DNA of 64,000 nt, taken from NCBI RefSeq assembly GCF_000177215.2, contig NZ_CM001368.1, positions 2,170,001-2,234,000 of the forward strand, in the 5' to 3' direction. The position numbers were made by a program, and so were the translations under genes. The stretch comes from Solidesulfovibrio carbinoliphilus subsp. oakridgensis (GTDB taxonomy: Bacteria; Desulfobacterota; Desulfovibrionia; Desulfovibrionales; Desulfovibrionaceae). The notes under the pieces are model-generated. The model did not search any database, had not been told where the DNA came from, and saw nothing but the letters and a program-made list of their open reading frames with translations. Shown piece after piece: positions 15,666 to 23,764 of the stretch; within the stretch, counting starts at the first letter, position 1, and each line of letters opens with the position of its first letter.

Positions 15666-16742
15666 ATGAATGATGTGAAAAGCCCGGGACCGGAACCGGC
15701 GGGCAAGCGTTTTCGCGCGGCCCGGATCTTTTCCGTGCCGGACGACGTGAAGTTTCTGGACACCCTGGAGCTGACCCGCCTCTCGGAAGCCTTCTCCGCC
15801 TGGACCGACCGGGCCGGCCGGCCGGACGTGGCCGTGTCGCGCAACCGGGTCCGCCTGATCTTTCTGCTCCTGCGCCACACCGGGGCCCGCCTCGGCGAGG
15901 TCCTGGCCTTAAACGACCGTCTGGACGTCAACCTCGACAACCTGTCGGTCATGCTCGGCGGCGGCGACGGCGAGGGCCGCGAAGTCCAGATACCGGCCGA
16001 ACTGGGCGACGCCCTGGGTGCGGTGTTCGAGGACCCGGCCTACGGGGCGCTTCGCGGCATGCTTTTCAAGCTCGACCAGGGCCACGTGCGCCGCAAGTTC
16101 TACGAGCGGGCCGAGGAGTGCGGCTTCACCAAGGAGCTGGTCAACCCGAGCACCATCCGCCGGTCCCGGGCCGTGGAGCTCCTGCGCGACGACGTGCCCC
16201 TGCCCGTGGTCCAGCGCATCCTCGGCCATTCCACGGCCGACCTGACCGCCGCCTTCCTCCACCTGCCCGAAGACCAGCGCCGCAAGGTGGAGCGGCAGGT
16301 GCTGACCCGGGAAACCCGCCGCACCAGCGCCCGCAACGCCTTTTTCGGCCGGGTGGCCCAGGTCCAGAAGGGCGACATCCAGTCCCGGGTGGTGGTCGAG
16401 AGCCTGGGCGGCCATGCCGTGTCTTCGGTCATCACCAACGAGAGCATCAAAAACCTCGGCGTGACCGAAGGAAGCTTCGTCACGGCCGAGATCAAGGCCC
16501 CCTGGGTGGTGCTCGAAACCTGCGCCGAGATGCCCCGGGCCACGGCCACCAACCGGTTTCTCGGCGAAGTCGAACTGGTGCGCCTGGGGGAACTGACCTC
16601 CGAGGTCATCGTGGCCCTGTCCGACGGGACCAGGCTCTGCGCGCTGGTCACCACCAAAAGCGCCCGGGAACTGGAGCTGGCCGCCGGCCAGAAGGTCTGG
16701 GCCATGTTCAACGCCTTTGCCGTGGTGCTCCACATGGAGTAG
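15666..16742 (+). CDS. tunR: TunR-like regulator: inactive integrase domain plus two TOBE domains
   Basis: 358 residues from ATG 15666 (GGGAGA upstream). Residues about 25-215 have a tyrosine-recombinase catalytic fold with HTGARLGEVLAL (Arg75), STIRRSRAVELL and LGHS (His188). The catalytic Tyr position is Phe197 (AAFLH), so strand cleavage should be impossible. Residues about 225-290 and 295-358 are two TOBE (Mop) oxyanion-binding domains (FFGRVAQVQKGDIQSRVVVESLGG and TNRFLGEVELVRLGEL). This architecture is that of the TunR tungstate-responsive transcription factors described in sulfate reducers, which control tungstate and molybdate uptake. No tupABC or modABC genes are nearby. A UspA gene follows after 39 bp and may be cotranscribed. 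Confidence 0.85.
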   Translation: MNDVKSPGPEPAGKRFRAARIFSVPDDVKFLDTLELTRLSEAFSAWTDRAGRPDVAVSRNRVRLIFLLLRHTGARLGEVLALNDRLDVNLDNLSVMLGGGDGEGREVQIPAELGDALGAVFEDPAYGALRGMLFKLDQGHVRRKFYERAEECGFTKELVNPSTIRRSRAVELLRDDVPLPVVQRILGHSTADLTAAFLHLPEDQRRKVERQVLTRETRRTSARNAFFGRVAQVQKGDIQSRVVVESLGGHAVSSVITNESIKNLGVTEGSFVTAEIKAPWVVLETCAEMPRATATNRFLGEVELVRLGELTSEVIVALSDGTRLCALVTTKSARELELAAGQKVWAMFNAFAVVLHME

Positions 16743-16781
16743 CGGCCGGGGTCAAACCGCCTGGGGCAGCGTGGGGCGGCC

Positions 16782-17201
16782 ATGAAAAAATGCATCGTGT
16801 GCCTGGACGGCTCCCAGCCGTCGCTTCGGGCCCTGGATCGGGCCCTCACCGAGGCCGATTGCGGCGAAACCGACATCCTGGCCGTCACGGTCGTGGAAGC
16901 CCTGACTTTTTTCGACTGCGACGCCGCGGACTTCGAAACGACCTTTGCCCACATCCTGCGCGAGCCCAAGAAGATCCTGGCCGAGGCCGTGGAATTCGCG
17001 GCCGGCCGGGGCGTGGCCATCCGCACCCTGGCCGTGCCCGGGCGGCCGGCCGAGACCGTGGCCCGCATCGCCCGGGAAGAAGGGACCGACGAGATCTACC
17101 TCGGCAGCCGGGGCAAGGACGACGTGGAGCACCTGCTCCTTGGCAGCGTGTCCACCCGCCTGGTCCAGATCGCGCCGTGCACGGTCATCGTGGTGCGCTA
17201 G
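16782..17201 (+). CDS. Universal stress protein, UspA family
   Basis: 139 residues, one Usp domain. The nucleotide-binding signature G-x2-G-x9-G-[S/T] is present near the C-terminus (GSRGKDDVEHLLLGSVS), ending in the classic APCTVIVVR. The N-terminal strand KKCIVCLDGSQPS carries the Asp that contacts adenine. It is a cytoplasmic dimer in known members, with roles in stress survival. It follows the TunR-like gene closely. The bases right after its stop codon (TGTCGCGTCC, 17202-17211) match one end of the hairpin-element family. Confidence 0.93.
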   Translation: MKKCIVCLDGSQPSLRALDRALTEADCGETDILAVTVVEALTFFDCDAADFETTFAHILREPKKILAEAVEFAAGRGVAIRTLAVPGRPAETVARIAREEGTDEIYLGSRGKDDVEHLLLGSVSTRLVQIAPCTVIVVR

Positions 17202-17211
17202 TGTCGCGTCC

Positions 17212-20004
17212 TCAGAACGTAAGCCGCACCCCCACGGCCAGGGCCGTGTCCGACCGTGTGGCCCCGGCCGTGTTGTCCCAACGCACGGACAGGGAACGCC
17301 CGCCCGAGCCCCGCAGCGAAAGCCCGGCCCCGAACCGGGCCTGATCCCGGTCCGCCTTCCCGCCGGGCGCGGCAAATCCCTGCCCGGGCGCCCCTTCGAA
17401 GGCCGCCGTGACCCGCGGGTTCACGTCGGCGTATTCGTGCCGCCAGCCGCCCCACACGTCCGGCTCCAGGGCCAGATTGCCCCATTCGAACGTCTTGGCC
17501 AGCCGCAGGCCGAGCACGGAGGTCAGGGACGCACTGTCGGCGGCCGGGAAAAGCAGATTGGCCTCCCCGGCCCCGGATTCGCCGTAGGCCTGGCGGAAAA
17601 GGCGCAGGTACTGGGCTTCGAGGAACGGCTCGGCCACAAAGGCGGCGCCAAGGTCCACGGTGCGGCCGGCCCGCAGGTAGGCGAGCAGGTCGCGCATGGT
17701 GCTCTGGCTGTCCGCCGTCGCCCCAAAGAAGGGAATGGGCCGCTCGGCGTGGACCTGGTGCACGCCGTAGGTCAGCAGGGCGTCCACGGCGTACGGGGCG
17801 AAATCGAGGGAGGCATAGGGTCCGATACGCCAGATGTGGTCGTCGCTCTTGCCGCCCCCGGCCGTGAAGTCGGCCCGCGACCAGGCATAGCCCCCGAGAA
17901 TCCCCAGGCGAAGCCCGGGCAGGGCCCGGATGCCGAGGCCGCCCATGGCCCCGGTCAGGTCGCTGTCGTAGCCCGGCGCGCCGCCCCCGGCCCGGCCCAG
18001 GCCATGGCCGCCGTAGAGGGAGCCGAACGCCTCCAGCCGGCCCTCGGCGGCCGTCCCCGGCGTCGCGCCGCCGCCGGCCGGCAGGGCCGCCCGCCAGGGC
18101 GACGGGCCAAATGCCACGCGCCCGGAAAACGCGGACCTGGACACGTCGCCGAGGTCGCCGGCTCCCGGGTCCTGGTCCAGGAATCCCGCCGGCGTCAGGC
18201 CCCGGGCCTCGCCGCTTTGGCCGCGCAGTCCCCGCATGCGGCCGGCAAAGGCGCTGCTGAAGGCCGAGGCCGCGTCCACGGCCAGGACCGTGGCCCGGGT
18301 CTGGGGCGCGGGGCCGAGCTGGGCCGTGGCCCCGGTCGGGTCGCCGCAGCGGTCCAGCAGGCCAAGGAGGCCCTCCATGCCCGGATTGACCGTGGCGGCG
18401 GCCGCGTCCAGGGCCGCGCCCAGGGACCGGTCGGCCGCGGCCCGGGTGTACCAGCCCATGTCCCGCAGTCCCGTCACCGTCAGGTTGGCCCCGTCCGAGA
18501 CGGCCACGCCCCGCACCATGGGCAGGTCGCTCGTGACCGGCAGGCCCGAGGCCGGCACGGATACCGTCTGGGCGTTGATGAGCGTATAGGTCTGGCCATG
18601 GGCCACGTAGCCGGTTTTCTCGAAGGTCAGGGTCAGGGAGGTGCCTGGGCCGAGCCGGACGGCCTCGACGTTTTGCACCGGAGCCGGCGTCGTGCCAAGC
18701 GGCGAAAGGGAAAAGGCCAGGGTGGACGCCCCGGTGGCCGTCAGGCTGTCGTAGCCCCCGCCGAGGTCCACCCGCCCGGACAGGAGGCCGCCGGCCACGG
18801 CCAGCCGGTCCGCCCCCTCCCCGGTCCGCACGGCGTACTCGCCGCCGGCAATGCTGCCGGTGTTGCGGATGACGGTGTCGCCGGCCAGGGCCCGGACGGC
18901 CGTGCCCGGGGAATCGATGCTCCCGGTATTGACCAGGGTGTTGCCGCTGCCGGTCGGGTCGGCCAGGGCCGAGGCCGTGGGCGTCTGGCCGAGAAAGAGC
19001 ACGGCCGTGTCCTCGGTCCCGGAAAGGCCGAACTTCGTCGTGGTCGTGCCGGTGATGGTGCCGTGATTGACCACGGTGTAGCCGGGCGAGGAGACGAGCA
19101 GGCCCTGGCCGCCGGACACCGTCGCCCCGGGGTCGAGCAGGACCGTGTCCCCGCGCGGCTGGAAGAGCCGCCCGGCCCAGAGGGTGTCCAGGTCGCCCGT
19201 GACGTGAAAATCCCCGGAGCCGTTGCCTGCGGTGTAGAGGTAGGCGGTCAGCGGGTACAGGGCGTAGACCGTGTAGGACGTGCCGCCGAGCAGGATGAAT
19301 TCGGACAGCCCCCGGATATTGGCCAGCGCCTCGCCCTGTCCCCAGAGGTAGGTGTAGCCGAGCTGCGTCCAGGGGAAATGGCTCGAACCGTAGGCCTCGG
19401 CCAGCCAGTTGGCGTAATAGGCCTTGAAATTGGCGAAACTTCCGTCGCTCATGCCGGTCGGCTGGACAAAGGCGGCGTTGGTGCCAAGGGACCGCGGCTG
19501 GGCGGCCACGGCCGGGTCCCTGGTCGGCCGCTCGATGGTGTTGCCATCCGGCGTGACGAGCATCTCCACGATCAGGTTGTTGGAATTCGTGGCGGACATG
19601 CCAAGGGCGCGCGAGGTCTCGAGATGGACGTTGGCCGCCGTGACGCCAAGGCCGGCCAGATGGGACTTGAGTTCGCCGCCGATGGTCACCCAGGTGGCGC
19701 TGGTGGCGGCGGTTCCGTAGACCGTGCCCGGACCGCCGGCAAAGGCGCCCAGGTTGTAGGACTCTTTGGTGAACGTGGCCGCCACCAGCCTGCCGTCGAC
19801 ATACGTGTTGCCGTCGCCGGAACCCGGGCCGGTGATGACCTTGAGATTGTCGACCGACCAGGCGGACGGGTTTTGCGCGTTGGCCTGGGCCTCGGCCACG
19901 GCCTGGTCGTAGTCGGATTGCTCGTCGGCCGGGGAACGTTGCGGGAACGCCAGGAAAAAGAAGAACAGCAATACCACGACCGGAAAGGCGGCGGGCCGAT
20001 GCAT
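17212..20004 (-). CDS. Type V autotransporter, beta-barrel C-terminus
   Basis: 930 residues from ATG 20004, chosen for AAGGAG upstream; an in-frame ATG five codons earlier lacks one. A signal peptide covers about residues 1-26 (MHRPAAFPVVVLLFFFFLAFPQRSPA). The passenger (to about 640) has a mixed N-terminal domain and then repetitive beta-helix-like sequence (VVNHGTITGTTTTK, LVNTGSIDSPGTAV, VIRNTGSIAGGEYAV). The last 270 residues form the autotransporter barrel (GAMGGLGIRALPGLRLGILGGYAWSRADF) ending in VGVRLTF with the required C-terminal Phe. It should export its own passenger to the cell surface. No protease triad is obvious, so the passenger may be adhesive. Confidence 0.92.
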   Translation of the reverse strand: MHRPAAFPVVVLLFFFFLAFPQRSPADEQSDYDQAVAEAQANAQNPSAWSVDNLKVITGPGSGDGNTYVDGRLVAATFTKESYNLGAFAGGPGTVYGTAATSATWVTIGGELKSHLAGLGVTAANVHLETSRALGMSATNSNNLIVEMLVTPDGNTIERPTRDPAVAAQPRSLGTNAAFVQPTGMSDGSFANFKAYYANWLAEAYGSSHFPWTQLGYTYLWGQGEALANIRGLSEFILLGGTSYTVYALYPLTAYLYTAGNGSGDFHVTGDLDTLWAGRLFQPRGDTVLLDPGATVSGGQGLLVSSPGYTVVNHGTITGTTTTKFGLSGTEDTAVLFLGQTPTASALADPTGSGNTLVNTGSIDSPGTAVRALAGDTVIRNTGSIAGGEYAVRTGEGADRLAVAGGLLSGRVDLGGGYDSLTATGASTLAFSLSPLGTTPAPVQNVEAVRLGPGTSLTLTFEKTGYVAHGQTYTLINAQTVSVPASGLPVTSDLPMVRGVAVSDGANLTVTGLRDMGWYTRAAADRSLGAALDAAAATVNPGMEGLLGLLDRCGDPTGATAQLGPAPQTRATVLAVDAASAFSSAFAGRMRGLRGQSGEARGLTPAGFLDQDPGAGDLGDVSRSAFSGRVAFGPSPWRAALPAGGGATPGTAAEGRLEAFGSLYGGHGLGRAGGGAPGYDSDLTGAMGGLGIRALPGLRLGILGGYAWSRADFTAGGGKSDDHIWRIGPYASLDFAPYAVDALLTYGVHQVHAERPIPFFGATADSQSTMRDLLAYLRAGRTVDLGAAFVAEPFLEAQYLRLFRQAYGESGAGEANLLFPAADSASLTSVLGLRLAKTFEWGNLALEPDVWGGWRHEYADVNPRVTAAFEGAPGQGFAAPGGKADRDQARFGAGLSLRGSGGRSLSVRWDNTAGATRSDTALAVGVRLTF

Positions 20005-20437
20005 ATCGTCTCCTTGCAATGCGTATGCATCAACAAGTAGAAAACAGGAAATTGCCTGTCAACGAATTTCCGGTTGTGCCATCGGCCCCGCAACTCGATA
20101 TCACTTTCACGATACGACGAATACCGGCTCGGGAGACACGGACGGTTCCCTGGTCCCCCGGGAGTTTCACGATATTTCGTCTTTTTTCCTGAAAGACGCC
20201 GCGTTGCCCAGCCCGTCCTCCCGCTTCCCCCGGCCGGCGCCCGGCCGCGAGGAGGCCCGGCCCCTGGCCGCCGCCGGGCGGGGGCGCGGTAACCGCCGAA
20301 ACGTCCTCGGCAAATTTCCCTGGTCGGAAACGCTGTGCCGGCCGTCTCCAGCCCGCCCGGTCCGGCCGGACCCCTGGCATCGCCCTTGCTTTCCCTCCCC
20401 TGTGCTGCATGACGCCATGGCGTCAGGGAGGAATCGT
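20005..20437. other. Divergent intergenic region, promoters and a 16-bp palindrome
   Basis: On the minus strand TTGACA (20062-20057) is followed 17 bp later by TACTTG (20039-20034), a candidate promoter for the autotransporter with a perfect -35 and a weak -10. Near the right edge a perfect 16-bp palindrome TGACGCCATGGCGTCA (20410-20425) lies just before the ribosome site of the small gene at 20438 and could be an operator. No other gene is visible. Confidence 0.45.
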
Positions 20438-20686
20438 ATGCGCACCCTTATCCGGGCTTGCACCATCGCCGCGCTGCTGTCCCTGTGGCCTGCCGGCTTC
20501 ACGCTGGCCGGCACCGTCTACACCGAAACCTACACCCAGAACTGGACGGTGGAGGACGACCCGTCGCCGCCGGAGGAATATGTGGCCATGGCCCCGGCGC
20601 CGGTGATGGTCGCGCCGGCCGTGCCTCCCGCGCCCCTGCCCGCGCCCGATCCGTACCGCTACTCCTGGATCGCGCCGTCCTATTAG
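20438..20686 (+). CDS. Small exported Pro-rich protein
   Basis: 82 residues from ATG 20438, preceded by AGGGAGGA. The signal peptide runs to about residue 25 (SLWPAGFTLAG). The short mature chain has a Tyr/Thr-rich start (TVYTETYTQNWTVEDD) and then Pro/Ala/Val repeats (APAPVMVAPAVPPAPLPAP) ending in YRYSWIAPSY. There are no Cys or enzyme motifs; it may be a periplasmic or cell-wall spacer protein. It converges on nrfA behind a strong two-way terminator. Confidence 0.72.
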   Translation: MRTLIRACTIAALLSLWPAGFTLAGTVYTETYTQNWTVEDDPSPPEEYVAMAPAPVMVAPAVPPAPLPAPDPYRYSWIAPSY

Positions 20687-20702
20687 TCCCCCCTGTGTCC
20701 CC

Positions 20703-20750
20703 ATAAAAAGCGCGCCCGCCTGTGCATACACAGGCGGGCGCGCCGGTTTT
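20703..20750. terminator. Bidirectional terminator between small exported gene and nrfA
   Basis: A perfect 14-bp GC-rich stem (20711-20724 with 20729-20742) and a 4-nt loop. A runs on the left and TTTT on the right give a T tail in both directions. It should stop nrfA transcription and that of the gene ending at 20686. Confidence 0.92.
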
Positions 20751-20766
20751 CCGGGAACGGGGGGAA

Positions 20767-22233
20767 CTAGAACCGTTCCTGCAGGCCCATGGGGTCCTTG
20801 AATTCCATCTCCGGGTGGCCGGGCAGGTTCTTCGAGCCCCGGCCCTCCAGGTACTTGGCCAGTTCCAGGTCGACCTTGAGCGGCACCTCCACCCCGGCCT
20901 TGGTCAGGGCCTGGCGCAGGTAGCCCTCGGCCTTGACGGCAAAGGCGATGGAGTCGCCGAGGATCCGCAGGGCCTCGGTCGGGTTGTGAAAGCCCATGGA
21001 ATTTTCCGCGCCGATGAACAGGGAGCGGTAGAAGGCCTCCTCGTAGTAGTCCTTGGCCGTGTCGTAGAGAGTCTTGTCAATGGCCTTGCCCGCGTCCCTG
21101 GCCTTGTGTGCGGCCTCGAACAGCTTGGCGGTCACGGCCGTGGCGTTGCCGGCCCGGATCTGGAGCGAGGCCGTGCGGTCCTGGATGGCGAAGACCTGCT
21201 CGCGCAGCCAGTCCGGGGTCTCGGAGTGGCACTGGATGCAGGCCTTCAAGTCGTTTTTGAGCGGGCTGGTCACCCGGTGGTCCGAGATCTTGTGCACCCC
21301 GACCTTGGTGTAGGGCATGTGGCAATCGGCGCACGAGGCCCCGGCCTTCCAGTGGACGCTGTTGTTGGAGAAGAATTCGAATTCCGGGTGGCGGATAAAC
21401 GCCAGCTTGAACCCGGTGACCGTCTGCTTCCATTCCTTGAAGGAGTCGTCGCTGCGCAGCTTCTTGATCACGTCCTCGACGGTGATCCCGCCCCACTTGC
21501 CGTTTTGCCAGGGGAAAAAAAGCCCCACCGACTGCATGTCCGCGTTCTTGGGGATGCTGTAGGTGACGTGGCACTGGGCGCAGACCACCGAGCGCATCTC
21601 CTGGCGGGTCAGCTTTTTCCAGTCCACGCCCATGGATTCGAGGGCCGGCACCAGGGTGAAGCCGCGCGACAGGTTGAGCGTCATGTCCTTGTTGTTGTGA
21701 CAGTCGATGCAGGCCACGCCAAGGGTCCGGAACTGCTCGGGAATCTTATCAAGAACATCCTTGAAGGGCAGCTTGTAATACTCGACGCCCATTTCCTTGA
21801 CCAGCATCGGGGCGTAGGGCGTCTTGCAGCTCAGGCACACGCCGCCGGCCTTCAGGCGGGTGGCGTCGACCTCCAGCTGGTCGCGCAGCATGTAGGCGTG
21901 GCCGCGAGGCTCGTTGTATTCCACGCCAAAACCCCAGCCGTTGAACAAAAGGGCCATGTAGGGAAATTCGGCCAGTTTGTCGTAGGTGATGTTGTCCGTG
22001 GTGAACCCGCGCTTGTACTTGCTCTTGCCCGACGGCTGCGGCACCTCGGTCATCTTCCAGGACTCGTATTCTTCCGGATAGGCCTTGCCCCACACGGTCG
22101 GGTCGATCTCCCCGTCCGGGATGACCACGGTCTTGACGGGCTCGGGTTTGGGCGGCGAACAGGCGTAGGGGACGAACAGGAAGGCGGCAAGGGCCAGGCC
22201 CACCATTGTCTTGCGATACATTTTGCCCCGCAT
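20767..22233 (-). CDS. nrfA: Ammonia-forming cytochrome c nitrite reductase, catalytic subunit
   Basis: 488 residues. It reduces nitrite to ammonium with six electrons in the periplasm. Five haem sites are visible: the catalytic CLSCK (Cys133, Cys136, Lys137, with Lys as haem ligand) and four CxxCH sites (CIDCH, CAQCH, CADCH, CIQCH). The N-terminus has a lipobox-like LFVPYAC (Cys25), so it may be anchored as a lipoprotein. GTG/ATG alternatives exist; 22233 is chosen for AAAGGGA upstream. It follows nrfH by 34 bp, the standard nrfHA operon of Desulfovibrio, where NrfH passes quinol electrons to NrfA. In sulfate reducers this complex also detoxifies nitrite. Confidence 0.98.
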   Translation of the reverse strand: MRGKMYRKTMVGLALAAFLFVPYACSPPKPEPVKTVVIPDGEIDPTVWGKAYPEEYESWKMTEVPQPSGKSKYKRGFTTDNITYDKLAEFPYMALLFNGWGFGVEYNEPRGHAYMLRDQLEVDATRLKAGGVCLSCKTPYAPMLVKEMGVEYYKLPFKDVLDKIPEQFRTLGVACIDCHNNKDMTLNLSRGFTLVPALESMGVDWKKLTRQEMRSVVCAQCHVTYSIPKNADMQSVGLFFPWQNGKWGGITVEDVIKKLRSDDSFKEWKQTVTGFKLAFIRHPEFEFFSNNSVHWKAGASCADCHMPYTKVGVHKISDHRVTSPLKNDLKACIQCHSETPDWLREQVFAIQDRTASLQIRAGNATAVTAKLFEAAHKARDAGKAIDKTLYDTAKDYYEEAFYRSLFIGAENSMGFHNPTEALRILGDSIAFAVKAEGYLRQALTKAGVEVPLKVDLELAKYLEGRGSKNLPGHPEMEFKDPMGLQERF

Positions 22234-22267
22234 GGCTATCCCTTTTTCGGCCGTGGCCGGTTGGCGG

Positions 22268-22729
22268 TTAACGGGTGGCGGGCACGCCGACGTTTTTGTG
22301 CATGACCCGGCGATGGCAGTCCCAGCAGAAACGCTCCTGGCCGATCATCTCCACGGCCGTGGCATGGCAGCGGATGCAGTTGGCCTTGACCACCGCCTTG
22401 CCGTGGTCCGAAATCCGAATCGGGTCCGGCACCCGGCCCGAATGGAACACCACCACGTCCTTCATGCCGTCGATGGACTTCCAGACGAAGTGGTTGGGCA
22501 GGTTGTCGTTTGGCAGGTGGCAGTCCACGCACCGGATGCGCTTGTGGGCCCCCTGGTGGAACCAGGCCTCGAACTCGGCCTCCATGACGTGGCAGGAGGC
22601 GCAGAAATCCGGTGACTCGGACTTGGCCAGAAGCTTCGGCGGCCCGAGGGCCAGAAAAAGCCCCAGGCCGACCGCGGCAAGGCCCACTACGGCCAAAAGC
22701 CGCGCGCCCTTGTTGCCTGCATGCCCCAT
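22268..22729 (-). CDS. nrfH: Cytochrome c nitrite reductase quinol dehydrogenase subunit
   Basis: 153 residues, a NapC/NirT-family membrane cytochrome. One N-terminal membrane helix (about residues 11-30) anchors it. Four haem motifs follow (CASCH, CVDCH, CIRCH, CWDCH), with the CASCHVM arrangement in which Met rather than His binds the first haem iron, as in Desulfovibrio NrfH. It oxidises menaquinol and feeds NrfA. A strong ribosome site (GGAGGGGG) precedes ATG 22729. Upstream, TTGTCA with TACCTT 17 bp later (22789-22761, minus strand) is a weak promoter candidate. No NrfR-like regulator is adjacent. Confidence 0.97.
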   Translation of the reverse strand: MGHAGNKGARLLAVVGLAAVGLGLFLALGPPKLLAKSESPDFCASCHVMEAEFEAWFHQGAHKRIRCVDCHLPNDNLPNHFVWKSIDGMKDVVVFHSGRVPDPIRISDHGKAVVKANCIRCHATAVEMIGQERFCWDCHRRVMHKNVGVPATR

Positions 22730-22981
22730 GGTCCCCCTCCTGACTAGAGTTTTGGAAATAAAGGTACGGCAATCCGGGGTTTATGACAATGCTGCGGACC
22801 GGCAAAATCGCCCATGCGCCAATTTAATGGAATGTATCGGACAAAGGCATGGCCGGGTGATGCACCCCAAATGTCAGCGCACGGATGGGGCCACCGGCGC
22901 GCCACGGCAGCGGCCGGCCATGTCGCTTTTCGCGCCACGGCCCGGCCGACCGGGAAGGACAAAAAGGAGAAAACCGGCGGT

Positions 22982-23362
22982 CTAGCCGCGGATGCCCTGA
23001 CAGCCCCGGCACCGGCGCATCAGGGCTTCGGACAGCCACAGGCCGACAAAGACGCCCAGGGCATTGGCCACGGCGTCGCCCATGCTGGCCGACCGGGCCG
23101 GCAGAAACGACTGGCCCCACTCCAGGAGCCCGCCGAGCGGGATCATGCAGTAGGCGGCTGCCCGGGCCCGCTCGCCGTTGGCAAAGGCCCACAGCGGCAG
23201 CCCGCCGAGCCAGGCGTAGGCCAGGGCATGGTAGAGCTTGTCCGCGTTCCAAAAATCCACGGGCAGCTCGATCTGGTCGCGCAACGACACGTACACGGTC
23301 ACGGCCACGGACACGAGCCACACGGCCATCACGGCCCGGCGAAAAAGCGGTTTTTCGGTCAT
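22982..23362 (-). CDS. VanZ-like membrane protein
   Basis: 126 residues from ATG 23362 (weak AAAGG upstream; an in-frame start 48 bp earlier gives an unlikely basic extension). About four membrane segments are visible. The pattern DKLYHALAYAWLGGLPLWAF, then GGLLEWGQSFLPARSASMGDAVANALGVFVG, matches the VanZ-like family, whose name-giving member modestly raises teicoplanin resistance but whose biochemical role is unknown. The conserved Asp-Lys-x-x-H and E-x-x-Q residues are present. There is no glycopeptide-resistance cluster here, so a housekeeping envelope role is more likely. Confidence 0.82.
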   Translation of the reverse strand: MTEKPLFRRAVMAVWLVSVAVTVYVSLRDQIELPVDFWNADKLYHALAYAWLGGLPLWAFANGERARAAAYCMIPLGGLLEWGQSFLPARSASMGDAVANALGVFVGLWLSEALMRRCRGCQGIRG

Positions 23363-23764
23363 GATCGGCCTTTTGCATCCAAGCCGGGCGGATCGGCGCC
23401 GGAGCGGCACCGGCCGGCGGGCTCTCGGCGAGTCCCTGCGGATGGGGCCAACCTACCGTGTGGCCGACCGAAAGGCCAGCCTGCCGGGCGACGGCGCCCG
23501 GCAGGCTGGAGGAGGACGACGCAGAGACCGGGGCTCTGCCCCGGACCCCGCCGGGGGGGATCATCCCCCCCGGTCCCCCCGAACGGGGTTGGGCAACCCG
23601 AGCCATGCGGGGATAGTGCCCGGAAAAACTCCTCGGGGAGCCCTCGCCCATAAAAAAGGGCCGCCCGCTTGTCACGCGGACGGCCCTTTTCGTTTATCGG
23701 GGGGTCCGGGGGGAATGATTCCCCCCGGCGGGGTTTGGGGCAGCGCCCCAATTCTTCTCTCCCC
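23363..23764. other. 402-bp repeat-filled intergenic region
   Basis: No gene. It holds two short perfect palindromes (23551-23573, 23 bases identical to 1242-1264, and 23706-23728, 11-bp arms around one base). Each is embedded in related GC-rich text (GGGGCTCTGCCCC before the first, CAGCGCCCC after the second). Between them is a terminator at 23651-23690. Confidence 0.75.
23651..23690. terminator. Bidirectional terminator downstream of Tim44-like gene
   Basis: A 10-bp stem AAAAGGGCCG/CGGCCCTTTT (23654-23663 with 23681-23690) plus a 4-bp inner stem after one mismatch, with A and T runs on the two sides. It lies about 75 bp past the stop of the minus-strand gene at 23765. Confidence 0.9.

Noticed and set aside
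17202-17211. Full hairpin element after the UspA gene
   Set aside because: Only ten bases (TGTCGCGTCC) match one end of the family before the next gene's stop codon; too short to call.
16945-20040. 1031-residue open frame on the plus strand opposite the autotransporter
   Set aside because: It is Arg/Gly/Pro-rich antisense of a GC-rich gene, with no family motifs; the minus-strand protein has a signal peptide and barrel.
22761-22789. Promoter of nrfHA
   Set aside because: Only the -35-like TTGTCA is reasonable; the -10 TACCTT is weak, so it is mentioned in the nrfH entry but not listed as a feature.
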